Positions 16,780 through 24,973 of a stretch of 26,152 nucleotides of DNA are shown piece by piece; position 1 is the stretch's first letter, and every line of letters starts with the position of its first letter. The notes under the pieces were generated by a model that had not been told where the DNA came from, did no database searches, and saw only the letters and a program-made list of their open reading frames with translations. The DNA lies in contig CAZEOK010000037.1 of the NCBI GenBank assembly GCA_964513745.1, positions 1-26,152 on the forward strand, in the 5' to 3' direction. Made by a program: the position numbers and the translations under genes. This stretch comes from DATDCY01 sp964513745. GTDB lineage: Bacteria; JAUVQV01; DATDCY01.

Positions 16780-19730
16780 GATTGCGTGATCGGCAGGCGA
16801 ACGGTGAACATCGTCCCCGAGCCCTTGGTGCTCCTGATCGTGATGGTTCCCCCGTGGTCCCTCACGGTACCATAGCAGATGCTCAGACCCAAGCCGGTGC
16901 CCTTGCCGAGCGGCTTGGTCGTGAAGAAGGGATCGAAGACCCGGTCCAGGACCTCGGGGTCGATGCCACGCCCGGTGTCCTCGACCTGGACGACGACCTC
17001 CTGCCCCTGACGGCGTATGGTTACCCGCAGGTCGCCGCCCTCCGGCATGGCGTCGAGCGCGTTCAGCAGCAAATTGAGAAACACCTGCTCGATCTGGTCC
17101 GGGTTGACCAGCAGCGAAGGGATGGGCTCGAATTCGGCCTGGTACCGGATGTTCCGGAACCTCTTGTCGTATCTCACCAGCTCGGCGGTCCGGTTGAATA
17201 TCTCCCGGATGTCGCTGGGGACCTTCCGGGACGTGGAGACGCGGGCAAAATCGCCGAGGCTGCGCACGATGCGCGAGATCCGCTCCAGGTGGCCGTTGAT
17301 CGAGCTGAGCGAGTCGTGCATGAACTCCGGGCTTTCGCCGACGGTGCCGTCGAGCGCCGCCAGCTCCTGGACCAGCGAGGAGATCGAGGCCAGGGGATTG
17401 CCGATCTCGTGGGAGATCCCCGCGGTCAGGCGGCCGATGCTCGCAAGTTTGGAGGCCTGCAGGAGCTGCTCCTCCATCTTGGCCTTCTCCGTGATGTCCT
17501 CGAGAATGATCACGACGCCGCCCGAGGGGTCCTTGAAGGGGCTGACGTTGATGCGGAAGACCTGCTGTGCCGGCGTCTGGACGATCTCGTCGCGCTGCGC
17601 CGCGCTCTGGAGCAGCTCGCGCCGCAACCACGGGAGCAGCCGGTCGATGGGCTGGTCCAGGGCCGCCTCCCGGCTGATGCCCGCGAGCGACTCCATCCCC
17701 CGGTTCCAGTAGTTGACGCGCAGGCCCGGGTCCACGGTGGTGATCCCGACCGGCGCGCTTTCGATGATGTTCGCGGAAAATTCCTGCAGGTAGGAGAGCG
17801 CGAGGTTGGTCTGGGCCAGTTCCTGGCGCGAGAGCCGCAGGCTCGCCGTGATCTGCTGCAGGGAGGTCGAGAGTTCCGAGCGCTCCTTCTCGGAGAGGAT
17901 CAGCTTGTCCTCGAAGATGATCGAGGAGAGCGAGGACCCGATCGCGCCCGAGAGCACCCTCTCGGCCTCGAAGCGCAGCGTCCGCAGCTCCTGGACGGAG
18001 AGTTCCGACCCGGGAGCGGCCCGCTGCGCGACGAAATCCGCGATGACGCCGCGCGCCTGATCGGCGCCGACGTATTGAGCGAGAATGCCCTCGATGTCGG
18101 CGGCGGTGATCGAGGCGCCAAGCGGCAGCTCGCGCGCCCGGTCGTCGGACTCCACGAACAGCAGGGCCTGGATCTCCTCCTCGCGGGAGGGACGAGCAGC
18201 CAGCGAGATGCCGATGTACAGCGACAGGTTAAGGAGCATCGACCAGAACAGGGAGTTGCCCCATTTGCCGAGGCTGTGCATCCCGAAGAGGGCGGTGGGA
18301 TTGAGCAGGCCCGAGGATGTCAGGCGGCCAAGCGCGCCGCTCTCGGTCAGAATCCCGGCCTTGAAGAGCGCCGGGATGATCAGGGTGTAGAACCAGACGG
18401 CGAAACCGGCGACGAGGCCGGCGATCGCGCCGGCGCGGCTCCCCCGCTTCCAGAACAACCCGAGCAGAAACGCCGGGGCGAAGAGAGCAACGGCCTCGAA
18501 GGACTTGAGTCCGATGTCGACCAGGCTGTAGAACTCCCCGATCGAAACGGCGAAGAGGTATCCCAGGTAGACGACGCCGAGGATGATCAGACGCTTGATG
18601 GCGAGGATGAACACCGGGAAGCGCCTGTGCTCGTGGAAGCGGATCAGCGCGGGCATCACGATGCTGTTCATGGCCATGGTGCTCAGCGCCAGGGATTCGA
18701 CGATGACCATGCTCGTCGCCGCGGAGAAACCACCGAGAAAGACCATCAGGGAAAGATATTTCATCCCCTGCCCCAGCGGGATGGAGAGCACGAAGTAGTC
18801 GGCGCCCCGCTCCGACCCGGTGAGCAGCAGGCCCGCGAACGCGATCGGGAGCACGAAGATGTTGATCAGGAACAGGTAGAGGGGAAAGAGCCAGACCGCC
18901 TGTTTCAGGTGGCGCTCGTCGCAGTTCTCCACGACCGCCATCTGGAACTGGCGGGGCAGGAAAAGGATGGCCATCATCGAGAGCACGAGCAGCGCGAACC
19001 ACTCGCTGTACGCCGTGCCGCCTGTCCCGCCGAGCGATTTCAGGCCGGCGAACGGCGTCCCGTCGATACGGGCCAGGATGTCCCCGAACCCGTCGAAGAT
19101 CCCCCAGGTGACGAACGCGCCCACGAGCAGAAAGGCCAGCAGCTTGACGAGGGACTCGAATGCGACGGCGAAAACCAGCCCGCCGTGCCGCTCCGAGGAG
19201 TCGAGGCGGCGGGCGCCGAAGATGATCGCGAAGCCGCCGAGAAAGAGCGTGATGACCAGCCCCATCGCCGCGCCGCCCCGTGGTTCGTGCGAGATGATCT
19301 CGAAGGTGCTGATGATGGCCTTGAGCTGCAGGCCGATGTAGGGGATGACGCCGATGACCGCCACCGCGGCCACGAGCCCCGAGAGCAGCAGGGACTTGCC
19401 GTAGCGAAATCCGAGGAAATCCGAGATTGTCGTGATGCGGTTGGCCTTGGCGATGCGCACGATCCGGGCGAGGACCACCATCCAGAGCGAAGCCATCAGC
19501 GTCGGCCCGAGGTAGATGGTCAAAAAGGAGAGCCCGGAGGTCGCTGCCCGGCCTACGCTGCCGTAGAAAGTCCACGACGTGCAGTACACGGCGAGGGAGA
19601 GGGAATACACATACGGGTTGTTGACGAGGCTGCGGCCACGGCGCTCCTGGCGCTCGGCGACCCAGGCGATGCCGAAGAGCAGCAGCAGGTAGCTCAGCAG
19701 GATGAAAAAGACATTGTAGGGTGCAAACAT
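16776..19730 (-). CDS. Sodium:solute symporter-like sensor histidine kinase (CbrA-like)
   Basis: 984 residues, close to the length of Pseudomonas CbrA. Residues 1-520 form an SLC5/SSS symporter-like membrane domain with about 13 helices. A linker leads to a PAS domain (about 645-745: NIIESAPVGITTVDPGL), the HisKA helix with phospho-acceptor His774 (GISHEIGNPLAS) and an HATPase domain about 853-984 with N box LNLLLNALDAMPEGG, DTGRGID, FDPFFTTK and GKGTGLGLS. It should sense or transport a solute and phosphorylate the downstream sigma-54 regulator; the ligand is unknown (histidine in CbrA by family analogy only). ATG 19730 has GGAGA 6 nt upstream. Preceded by a small membrane-protein gene and followed, with ATGA overlap, by micro-ORF A. 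Confidence 0.95.
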   Translation of the reverse strand: MFAPYNVFFILLSYLLLLFGIAWVAERQERRGRSLVNNPYVYSLSLAVYCTSWTFYGSVGRAATSGLSFLTIYLGPTLMASLWMVVLARIVRIAKANRITTISDFLGFRYGKSLLLSGLVAAVAVIGVIPYIGLQLKAIISTFEIISHEPRGGAAMGLVITLFLGGFAIIFGARRLDSSERHGGLVFAVAFESLVKLLAFLLVGAFVTWGIFDGFGDILARIDGTPFAGLKSLGGTGGTAYSEWFALLVLSMMAILFLPRQFQMAVVENCDERHLKQAVWLFPLYLFLINIFVLPIAFAGLLLTGSERGADYFVLSIPLGQGMKYLSLMVFLGGFSAATSMVIVESLALSTMAMNSIVMPALIRFHEHRRFPVFILAIKRLIILGVVYLGYLFAVSIGEFYSLVDIGLKSFEAVALFAPAFLLGLFWKRGSRAGAIAGLVAGFAVWFYTLIIPALFKAGILTESGALGRLTSSGLLNPTALFGMHSLGKWGNSLFWSMLLNLSLYIGISLAARPSREEEIQALLFVESDDRARELPLGASITAADIEGILAQYVGADQARGVIADFVAQRAAPGSELSVQELRTLRFEAERVLSGAIGSSLSSIIFEDKLILSEKERSELSTSLQQITASLRLSRQELAQTNLALSYLQEFSANIIESAPVGITTVDPGLRVNYWNRGMESLAGISREAALDQPIDRLLPWLRRELLQSAAQRDEIVQTPAQQVFRINVSPFKDPSGGVVIILEDITEKAKMEEQLLQASKLASIGRLTAGISHEIGNPLASISSLVQELAALDGTVGESPEFMHDSLSSINGHLERISRIVRSLGDFARVSTSRKVPSDIREIFNRTAELVRYDKRFRNIRYQAEFEPIPSLLVNPDQIEQVFLNLLLNALDAMPEGGDLRVTIRRQGQEVVVQVEDTGRGIDPEVLDRVFDPFFTTKPLGKGTGLGLSICYGTVRDHGGTITIRSTKGSGTMFTVRLPITQS

Positions 19731-19748
19731 GCCGATCTCCGGTGGCGA

Positions 19749-19925
19749 TCAGCGCTGCGGTGGCGCCTTGTCCCCGTGCGCGACACGGGCCACGAGGAAC
19801 ACGAAGAACAGCCAGAAGAGCAGCAGGTAGGGAAACGGGTGCTCGTGAAAAATCTCCAGCAGCGGCCAGTTCAGGCCGAGCAGGCCGAGGATGAAGATGG
19901 CGATCCAGACCGCGACTTCGCTCAT
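19749..19925 (-). CDS. Small membrane protein upstream of the symporter-kinase (CbrX-like)
   Basis: A 58-residue protein: a first hydrophobic helix (WIAIFILGLLGLNWPLL), a His/Pro turn (HEHPFPY) and a second helix (LLLFWLFFVFLVARV), with a short charged tail. The start ATG at 19925 follows GAGGGG closely, and the stop is 18 nt before the kinase ATG. Its size, two-helix form and place match the small accessory proteins found before SSS-type transporters and symporter-kinases, and the position of cbrX before cbrA in Pseudomonas. It may assist folding of the kinase's membrane domain or its translation. Its role is inferred from position. Confidence 0.8.
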   Translation of the reverse strand: MSEVAVWIAIFILGLLGLNWPLLEIFHEHPFPYLLLFWLFFVFLVARVAHGDKAPPQR

Positions 19926-19948
19926 GACCCCTCACCCCCGTGCGGACG

Positions 19949-19977
19949 ATCTTCAGGTCGCGGCAGGGCCCTGTCAA
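19949..19977 (-). promoter_or_regulatory. Candidate promoter for the small protein-kinase-regulator operon
   Basis: An exact TTGACA (19977-19972), a 17-nt spacer and GAAGAT (19954-19949, 3 of 6 matches) on the minus strand, ending 23 nt before the small-protein ATG. The -35 box and spacing are good, the -10 is weak. It lies in the divergent gap with the nuo operon. Confidence 0.4.
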
Positions 19978-20046
19978 GCGCCGCGGCGCCGGCGCAGGGC
20001 CGCCGGGCGGGCACTGCGCCCGTCGATTGTTGACTAAAACCGGGGG

Positions 20047-20076
20047 TTGATATCACCCGAGTTGCTGTGCTATAGG
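20047..20076 (+). promoter_or_regulatory. Candidate promoter for the nuo operon
   Basis: TTGATA (20047-20052), an 18-nt spacer and TATAGG (20071-20076) preceded by TGC, an extended -10. It would place the start of transcription about 55 nt before nuoA. A TTGACT at 20030-20035 is a second possible -35 but has no -10 at normal spacing. Confidence 0.4.
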
Positions 20077-20136
20077 TTCTCACCGTTTGGCCGGATGTGC
20101 ATTCGGTGCGGGACGCAACGGAGCGGGGGCCACACG

Positions 20137-20487
20137 GTGGATTTTTACTACCTGTCGTTCATCATGCTTGCCGCGGTCCTCTTCGTGCTGCTCAACTACT
20201 CGATCTCGCGTTTTGTCTCCCCGAGCAACCCCGGCGGCGCGAAAGCCTTCCCCTACGAGTGCGGCGAGGTGCCGCTCGGCTCCGCCTGGACGCGTTTCAA
20301 CGTCGGCTACTACGTGTTCGCGCTGCTCTTCCTGCTGTTCGAGGTCGAGGTGGTCTTCCTCTTCCCGTGGGCCGTGGTGCTCAAGGAGATCGGCCTGCCG
20401 GCGCTCGCGGAGGGTGGGATCTTCCTCGTCATCCTCGTTTTCGGCTTCGCGTTCGCCTGGCGCAAGGGCTACCTCGCATGGCGCTGA
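20137..20487 (+). CDS. nuoA: NADH-quinone oxidoreductase-type complex I subunit A
   Basis: 116-residue membrane subunit with three transmembrane helices. Recognised by SRFVSPSNPGGAKAFPYECGE, the conserved loop with the reactive Cys, and by FNVGYYVFALLFLLFEVEVVFLFPWA. It lies at the quinone-chamber side of complex I. GTG at 20137 gives the family N-terminus (DFYYLSFIML); GGGGG is 7 nt upstream. The in-frame ATG at 20047 would add 30 residues with no similarity and overlaps the promoter candidate. First gene of the operon; its end overlaps nuoB by 10 nt. Confidence 0.95.
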   Translation: MDFYYLSFIMLAAVLFVLLNYSISRFVSPSNPGGAKAFPYECGEVPLGSAWTRFNVGYYVFALLFLLFEVEVVFLFPWAVVLKEIGLPALAEGGIFLVILVFGFAFAWRKGYLAWR

Positions 20488-21092
20488 ACGGAACGGACAC
20501 GAGCGCCGACGCCCAGGTGGCGCAGTGGGAGAACCAGGACCCCGGCGGCCAACCGCCGCGCCGGGGTGGCTTCGTCCTCACCCAGATCGACCGTGTGCTC
20601 ACCTGGGCCCGCACCAACTCGCTCTGGCCCCTGACCTTCGGCACCTCCTGCTGCGCCATCGAGATGATGTCCGTGGGCGCCTCGCGCCACGACTGGTCGC
20701 GCTTTGGCTTCGAGGTCGCCCGGGCCACGCCCCGCCAGGCCGACATGATCGTCGTGGCCGGCACGATCACCTTCAAGATGGCCACCCGCCTGCGGCTGCT
20801 CTACTCCCAGATGCCCGACCCGAAGTGGGTGCTCGCGATGGGCGCGTGCGCCACCAGCGGCGGGCCGTTCTTCTACGAAAGCTACTCCGTCGTCAAGGGC
20901 GTCGACCGGGTGCTCCCCGTCGATGTCTACCTGCCCGGGTGCCCCCCGCGCCCCGAGGCGCTGCTGCACGCGCTGATGCAGCTTCAGCAGAAAATCCGCC
21001 AGGAGGGCGGCTCGCGGCGCCAGCGGCCCCTGCCCCCGTTCCTGTTCGCGCACACGCCGATCGAACCAGCGAAGGAGTTCAACCCCGCATGA
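20478..21092 (+). CDS. nuoB: Complex I subunit B, [4Fe-4S] cluster N2 carrier
   Basis: 204 residues. Holds cluster N2, the last electron donor to quinone, at the base of the peripheral arm. The four ligands are Cys58 and Cys59 (GTSCCAIEM), Cys124 (GACATSGGP) and Cys155 (LPGCPPRPE). The N-terminal 30 residues are a variable tail. ATG at 20478 starts inside the last codons of nuoA, and the stop overlaps nuoC as ATGA, so translation is coupled on both sides. Confidence 0.97.
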   Translation: MALNGTDTSADAQVAQWENQDPGGQPPRRGGFVLTQIDRVLTWARTNSLWPLTFGTSCCAIEMMSVGASRHDWSRFGFEVARATPRQADMIVVAGTITFKMATRLRLLYSQMPDPKWVLAMGACATSGGPFFYESYSVVKGVDRVLPVDVYLPGCPPRPEALLHALMQLQQKIRQEGGSRRQRPLPPFLFAHTPIEPAKEFNPA

Positions 21093-21613
21093 GCGAGCCG
21101 ACGGCAGCGGATCCGGGTCCGGCGCCTGCCGCTGCGCCCGCGCCGGATCCTGCCGACGTCGCCTTTTGCGAGGAGATCGCGCGCATCCTCGGAGACGCGG
21201 CGGCGCCCGATCCGGCTGCCGGCGTTCCCGCCTGGCGCGTGCCGGCCGCGGGCATCACGGACGCGGCGCGGCGGCTGCGCACGGCGGGATTCGATTACCT
21301 GCTGTTCGTGACCGCCGTCGACCGTCCGGCCGAGTCCAGGTTCGAGGTGCAGTACCTGATATCCCGTTTCGATGACGGCCGCCAGCTGGCGCTCGTCGCC
21401 GACATCCCCCGGGAGGCGCCCGAGATCGACACCGTCAGAGGCGTCTGGGCCGGGGCGGACTGGCACGAGCGCGAGACCTACGACATGTTCGGCATCGTCT
21501 TTCGCGGCCACCCCTTCCTGCGGCGCATCCTGCTCGACGAGAACTGGCCCGGCCACCCCCTGCGCAAGGACTACGTGGACACGCTCCACGACGTCGCCAA
21601 GCGCCCGTACTAG
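21089..21613 (+). CDS. nuoC: Complex I subunit C (30 kDa type)
   Basis: 174-residue hydrophilic subunit of the connecting module. The family signature WHERETYDMFGIVFRGHP is near residue 125, then RRILL and GHPLRKDY. Residues 4-25 are an Ala/Pro-rich extension not needed for the fold. It is separate from nuoD (not fused), ends 2 nt before the nuoD ATG and starts in an ATGA overlap with nuoB. Confidence 0.96.
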   Translation: MSEPTAADPGPAPAAAPAPDPADVAFCEEIARILGDAAAPDPAAGVPAWRVPAAGITDAARRLRTAGFDYLLFVTAVDRPAESRFEVQYLISRFDDGRQLALVADIPREAPEIDTVRGVWAGADWHERETYDMFGIVFRGHPFLRRILLDENWPGHPLRKDYVDTLHDVAKRPY

Positions 21614-21615
21614 CG

Positions 21616-22761
21616 ATGCAGCTGACACGCGGAGAAAGCGCGGGCCTCGCGGCGTCCGGTGCGGCGCCGGTCTACGAGGACTACTTCGTCAACATGGGAC
21701 CGCAGCACCCGTCGACGCACGGGGTGCTGCGCCTGGTCCTGAAGCTCGAGGGCGAGACCGTCCTCGGCCTGACCCCGGTCCTCGGCTACGTCCATCGCGG
21801 CATCGAGAAGATGGGCGAGGCCATGAGCGTCCTGCAATTCACGCACCTCACGGACCGCCTCGACTACCTTTCGGCCCACATGAACAACTGGGGCTGGTCA
21901 CTCGCGGTGGAGCAGGCCCTGGGCATCGAGGTGCCACCGCGCGCCGAGCACATCCGCGTCATCATGGCGGAGCTCTCCCGCATCTCCTCGCACCAGCTCT
22001 GGTGGGGGGTGCTCGGGATGGACCTCGGGGCCTTCACCCCGTTTCTCTACGGCTTCCGCGACCGCGAGCTGGTCAACGACATCTTCGAGAAGACCTGCGG
22101 GGCGCGCCTGACGATGAACTACATCCGCCCCGGCGGCGTCACCGCCGACGTCGAGGAGGATTTCGCGAAGGACGTGCGCGCATTCCTCGACTACTTCGCG
22201 CCGGTGATCGACGAGTACGAGACGCTGGTCGGCGGCAACATCATTTTCCAGGAGCGCACGAAGGGGATCGGCGTGCTCCGCGCCGACCTGGCGCGCTCGC
22301 TCGGTTGCACCGGCCCGACGCTGCGGGCCAGCGGCGTCAGCTACGACGTGCGCCGCGACCGGCCCTACGGGATCTACCCGCGCCTCGCCTTCGAGGCGCC
22401 GGTCATGAGCGAGGGCGACAGCTGGGCGCGCTACAAGGTGCGGATCGCCGAGATGCGCGAGAGCCTCTCGATCATCCGGCAGGCCCTCGACTCGATGCCG
22501 GAGGGCCCGGTCCGGACCAAGCTCCCGCTCGTCCTCAAGGTGCCGGCCGGCCGCTGGCTCTCGCGGGTCGAGACCGCCCGCGGCGAGATCGCCTTCTTCC
22601 TCGTCGGCGACGGAACCGACAAGCCCTGGCGCCTCAAGGTGCGCAGCCCGAACTTCTCGAATCTGGCGGCGCTGCCCGAGATCATCAAGGGCTGCCGGGT
22701 GGCCGACGTGGTCGCCGTGCTCTCCACGCTGGACGTCGTCATCCCCTGCATCGACCGGTGA
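21616..22761 (+). CDS. nuoD: Complex I subunit D (49 kDa type, quinone-site subunit)
   Basis: 381 residues, homologous to the large subunit of NiFe hydrogenases. His35 (GPQHPSTHG) and Tyr84 (TDRLDYLS) align with the quinone-binding His and Tyr of the Thermus subunit, offset by 3. The hydrogenase metal-site cysteines are absent as expected, which excludes a hydrogenase large subunit. Followed after 4 nt directly by nuoH; in 14-gene operons nuoE, nuoF and nuoG come at this point. Confidence 0.97.
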   Translation: MQLTRGESAGLAASGAAPVYEDYFVNMGPQHPSTHGVLRLVLKLEGETVLGLTPVLGYVHRGIEKMGEAMSVLQFTHLTDRLDYLSAHMNNWGWSLAVEQALGIEVPPRAEHIRVIMAELSRISSHQLWWGVLGMDLGAFTPFLYGFRDRELVNDIFEKTCGARLTMNYIRPGGVTADVEEDFAKDVRAFLDYFAPVIDEYETLVGGNIIFQERTKGIGVLRADLARSLGCTGPTLRASGVSYDVRRDRPYGIYPRLAFEAPVMSEGDSWARYKVRIAEMRESLSIIRQALDSMPEGPVRTKLPLVLKVPAGRWLSRVETARGEIAFFLVGDGTDKPWRLKVRSPNFSNLAALPEIIKGCRVADVVAVLSTLDVVIPCIDR

Positions 22762-22765
22762 CCTG

Positions 22766-23866
22766 ATGGACAACTGGATCTGGCACACCGAGCGCATCCC
22801 CCCGGCCGTGACGGCCTGGCTCACCGGCCTGCTCGGCGAGGGGCTCGTCGTCGACCTGGCGAAAATGGCCATCGTCGCGGCAATCCTCGCCGGCTTCGTC
22901 TCGCTGCTGGCCCTTGCGCTCGTCTGGATCGAGCGCAAGGTCGCGGCCCACGTCCAGCAACGGCTCGGGCCGATGCGGGTCGGACCGCACGGCCTGCTCC
23001 AGACCCTCGCCGACGGACTCAAGCTCCTGAGCAAGGAGAACATCACCCCGCTGGAGGCCGACCACTTCGTCTTTCACCTGGCGCCGCTGCTCTGTTTCGC
23101 GGCGACCTTCGTCGCACTCGCCTTCATCCCGTTCGCACCGGACATCCAGGCGGTGAACTTCAACGTCGGCCTGGTCTTTGTGCTCGGCATCGGCTCCGTC
23201 GGCGTGCTCGGGATCCTCGCCGCCGGCTGGTCGAGCAACAACAAGTGGTCGCTGCTGGGGGCGATGCGCGCCGGCGCGCAGATCATCTCCTACGAGCTTT
23301 CGGCGACGATCGCCCTGATGTCGATGCTCGTCTTCGCCGGCTCGCTGGACTTCCGCGGGATCATCGCCTCGCAGGCCGGCGGCTGGTGGATCTGGCGCGC
23401 CCCGGTGGTCGGATTCGTGGCCTTCGTCATCTACGGGATCGCCTCGACCGCCGAGTGCAACCGCACCCCCTTCGACCTCGTCGAGGGGGAAAGCGAGTTG
23501 ACGGCAGGATTCCACACCGAGTACACCTCGATCCGTTTCGCGATGTTCTTCCTCGCCGAGTTCGTCAACATCTTCGTGGTCTGCGCGATCTCGGCCACGG
23601 TCTTTCTCGGCGGCTGGATGCCCTTTCACATCGGCGATCTGGCGGGCTTCAACCGCATCGCCGACCTCATCCCCCCCTGGGTGTGGTTCTTCGCCAAGAC
23701 CATGGCGCTGGTCCTGGTGTTCATGTGGGTGCGCTGGACCTTCCCGCGCCTGCGGGTCGACCAGCTGATGAACTTCGAGTGGAAGTTCCTGCTGCCGCTG
23801 GCGTTCTGCACCCTGGCCATCGCGAGCGTGCTCGTGACCACCCGCTTGTACTTCTTCCCCGGGTGA
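22766..23866 (+). CDS. nuoH: Complex I subunit H (membrane, ND1-like)
   Basis: 366 residues with about eight transmembrane helices. It forms the quinone entry and links redox to proton channels. Recognised by ERKVAAHVQQRLGPMRVGP, the acidic loop TAECNRTPFDLVEGESEL and the following HTEYTSIRFAMFFLAEF. Starts 4 nt after nuoD, with no ribosome site of its own, suggesting coupled translation. Confidence 0.97.
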   Translation: MDNWIWHTERIPPAVTAWLTGLLGEGLVVDLAKMAIVAAILAGFVSLLALALVWIERKVAAHVQQRLGPMRVGPHGLLQTLADGLKLLSKENITPLEADHFVFHLAPLLCFAATFVALAFIPFAPDIQAVNFNVGLVFVLGIGSVGVLGILAAGWSSNNKWSLLGAMRAGAQIISYELSATIALMSMLVFAGSLDFRGIIASQAGGWWIWRAPVVGFVAFVIYGIASTAECNRTPFDLVEGESELTAGFHTEYTSIRFAMFFLAEFVNIFVVCAISATVFLGGWMPFHIGDLAGFNRIADLIPPWVWFFAKTMALVLVFMWVRWTFPRLRVDQLMNFEWKFLLPLAFCTLAIASVLVTTRLYFFPG

Positions 23867-23883
23867 GCGGGAGAGCGGCGGCC

Positions 23884-24354
23884 ATGGGATTTTTCGGGCG
23901 GGCGGTGACGGCGGCGGGCGGGCTGCTTGAAGGCATGGGGATCACGTTCGGCCACTTCGTGCGCTTCAACGAGGTGATCACCCAGCAGTACCCGGAGAAC
24001 CGCGCGACGCTGCGCATGGCGCCGCGCTTCCGCGGCAAGGTCAAGCTGTTGCGCGACCCGGAAAGCGGCGCCTATCGCTGCACGGCCTGCAGCCTGTGCG
24101 TGAAAGCCTGCCCAAACAATTCGCTCACGGTGCAGCGCGAGCGCGATCCGGCCACGAACAAGTTCCGCCTCGCGGGGTACTACTATCACTTCGAGCGCTG
24201 CACCCTCTGCGGCCTGTGCGTCGATACCTGCAAGTTCTCGGCGCTGGCGATGGGCAACGATTTCGAGAACGCCACCCTCGACCGGCGCGCGCTCACCCTG
24301 CGGCTGGACACACCCGACGGCGTGCCGCGGCCGGCCCCGGAGGCGGCATCATGA
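23884..24354 (+). CDS. nuoI: Complex I subunit I, two-[4Fe-4S] ferredoxin-like
   Basis: 156 residues. Two cluster motifs: Cys66, 69, 72, 76 (CTACSLCVKACP) and Cys106, 109, 112, 116 (CTLCGLCVDTCK). The second lacks the usual Pro after the fourth Cys and reads CKFSA, a variant. In a complex I without NuoEFG this subunit would be the likely docking and entry point for electrons, for example from ferredoxin (inference). ATG 23884 has GGGAGA upstream. Its TGA overlaps the ATG of micro-ORF B as ATGA. Confidence 0.96.
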   Translation: MGFFGRAVTAAGGLLEGMGITFGHFVRFNEVITQQYPENRATLRMAPRFRGKVKLLRDPESGAYRCTACSLCVKACPNNSLTVQRERDPATNKFRLAGYYYHFERCTLCGLCVDTCKFSALAMGNDFENATLDRRALTLRLDTPDGVPRPAPEAAS

Positions 24355-24440
24355 AACTTCTCCGCGAGATACTCGTGATCCGCGAGAATGCTCAATCGAC
24401 AAGCCTGCTCAGTCTTGCGGGCGAGGCGCCCGCCATATGA
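24351..24440 (+). CDS. Micro-ORF B bridging nuoI and nuoJ (SLAGEAPA element)
   Basis: 29 codons plus stop. The ATG overlaps the nuoI stop as ATGA, and the TGA overlaps the nuoJ ATG as ATATGA. The product begins MKLLREILVIRENA and ends LLSLAGEAPAI. It shares the pattern MKxLR, a later RExA, and SLxSLAGEAPA with micro-ORF A in a different operon on the other strand. No such gene is part of any complex I operon I know. It is probably an inserted repeat that happens to be, or is kept, translatable, so that ribosomes leaving nuoI reach nuoJ. Confidence 0.55.
   Translation: MKLLREILVIRENAQSTSLLSLAGEAPAI
24417..24433 (+). repeat. SLAGEAPA-element hairpin, copy B
   Basis: GCGGGCGAGGCGCCCGC, a 7-bp stem with loop AGG after AGTCTT. 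It ends 3 nt before the nuoJ ATG; GAGG is 10 nt before it. Identical to copy A. Confidence 0.8.
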
Positions 24441-24973
24441 CGCTCGAGACCTTCACGTTCTGGATGATCGCGGCATTCACGCTGGTTGCGGCGTATTTCG
24501 TCGTGACGGCGCGCAATCTCTTCCGGTGCGCGGTCGGCCTGGCCGGAGCCCTGATCGGCATCGCCGGGCTCTATCTGCTGATGGACGCCCAGTTCCTCTC
24601 CTCGATCCAGATCACGGTCTATGTCGGCGGCGTGGTCGTGCTGGTTGTCTTCGCCGTCCTGATGGTCGAGGACGTCACCCAGAAGGAATTCCTCCGCTCC
24701 CCCCTGTCGCGCTGCCTCCTCGCCTCGGTCGTCGCGGAGCTGCTCCTGGCGATCGTCGGCAGCACCATGCTCTCCCAGGGCTTCGGGACGAACCGCCCCC
24801 CGCAAGCCTCGGCGCAGGTCCGCGACATCGGGCACGCGTTGCTCAGCACCGGGCCGGGGGGCTTCGTGCTGCCCTTCGAGGTGATCTCGCTCGTGCTGGT
24901 CGCGGCACTGGTCGGCGCGATCACCGTGGCTGGCAAGCCCGGCGACGACTACGAAAGGGGGGGGGAGGACTGA
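24437..24973 (+). CDS. nuoJ: Complex I subunit J (membrane, ND6-like)
   Basis: 178 residues with five predicted helices. The family segment FLSSIQITVYVGGVVVLVVFAVLMV, carrying the pi-bulge helix, is near residues 53-77, and VISLVLVAALVGAITVA is the last helix. The first two codons, ATG ACG, are shared with the ends of all three SLAGEAPA elements, so the element may have supplied this start. Stop and the nuoK start overlap as TGATG. Confidence 0.95.
   Translation: MTLETFTFWMIAAFTLVAAYFVVTARNLFRCAVGLAGALIGIAGLYLLMDAQFLSSIQITVYVGGVVVLVVFAVLMVEDVTQKEFLRSPLSRCLLASVVAELLLAIVGSTMLSQGFGTNRPPQASAQVRDIGHALLSTGPGGFVLPFEVISLVLVAALVGAITVAGKPGDDYERGGED

Noticed and set aside
16782..20033. A 1083-codon plus-strand open frame antisense to the symporter-kinase
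   Set aside because: It is a high-GC shadow with low-complexity charged sequence; the minus strand encodes a complete, recognisable kinase.
21616..22761. NiFe hydrogenase large subunit instead of NuoD
   Set aside because: The paired CxxC motifs that bind the NiFe centre are absent, while the NuoD quinone-site His and Tyr are present and the neighbours are nuo genes.
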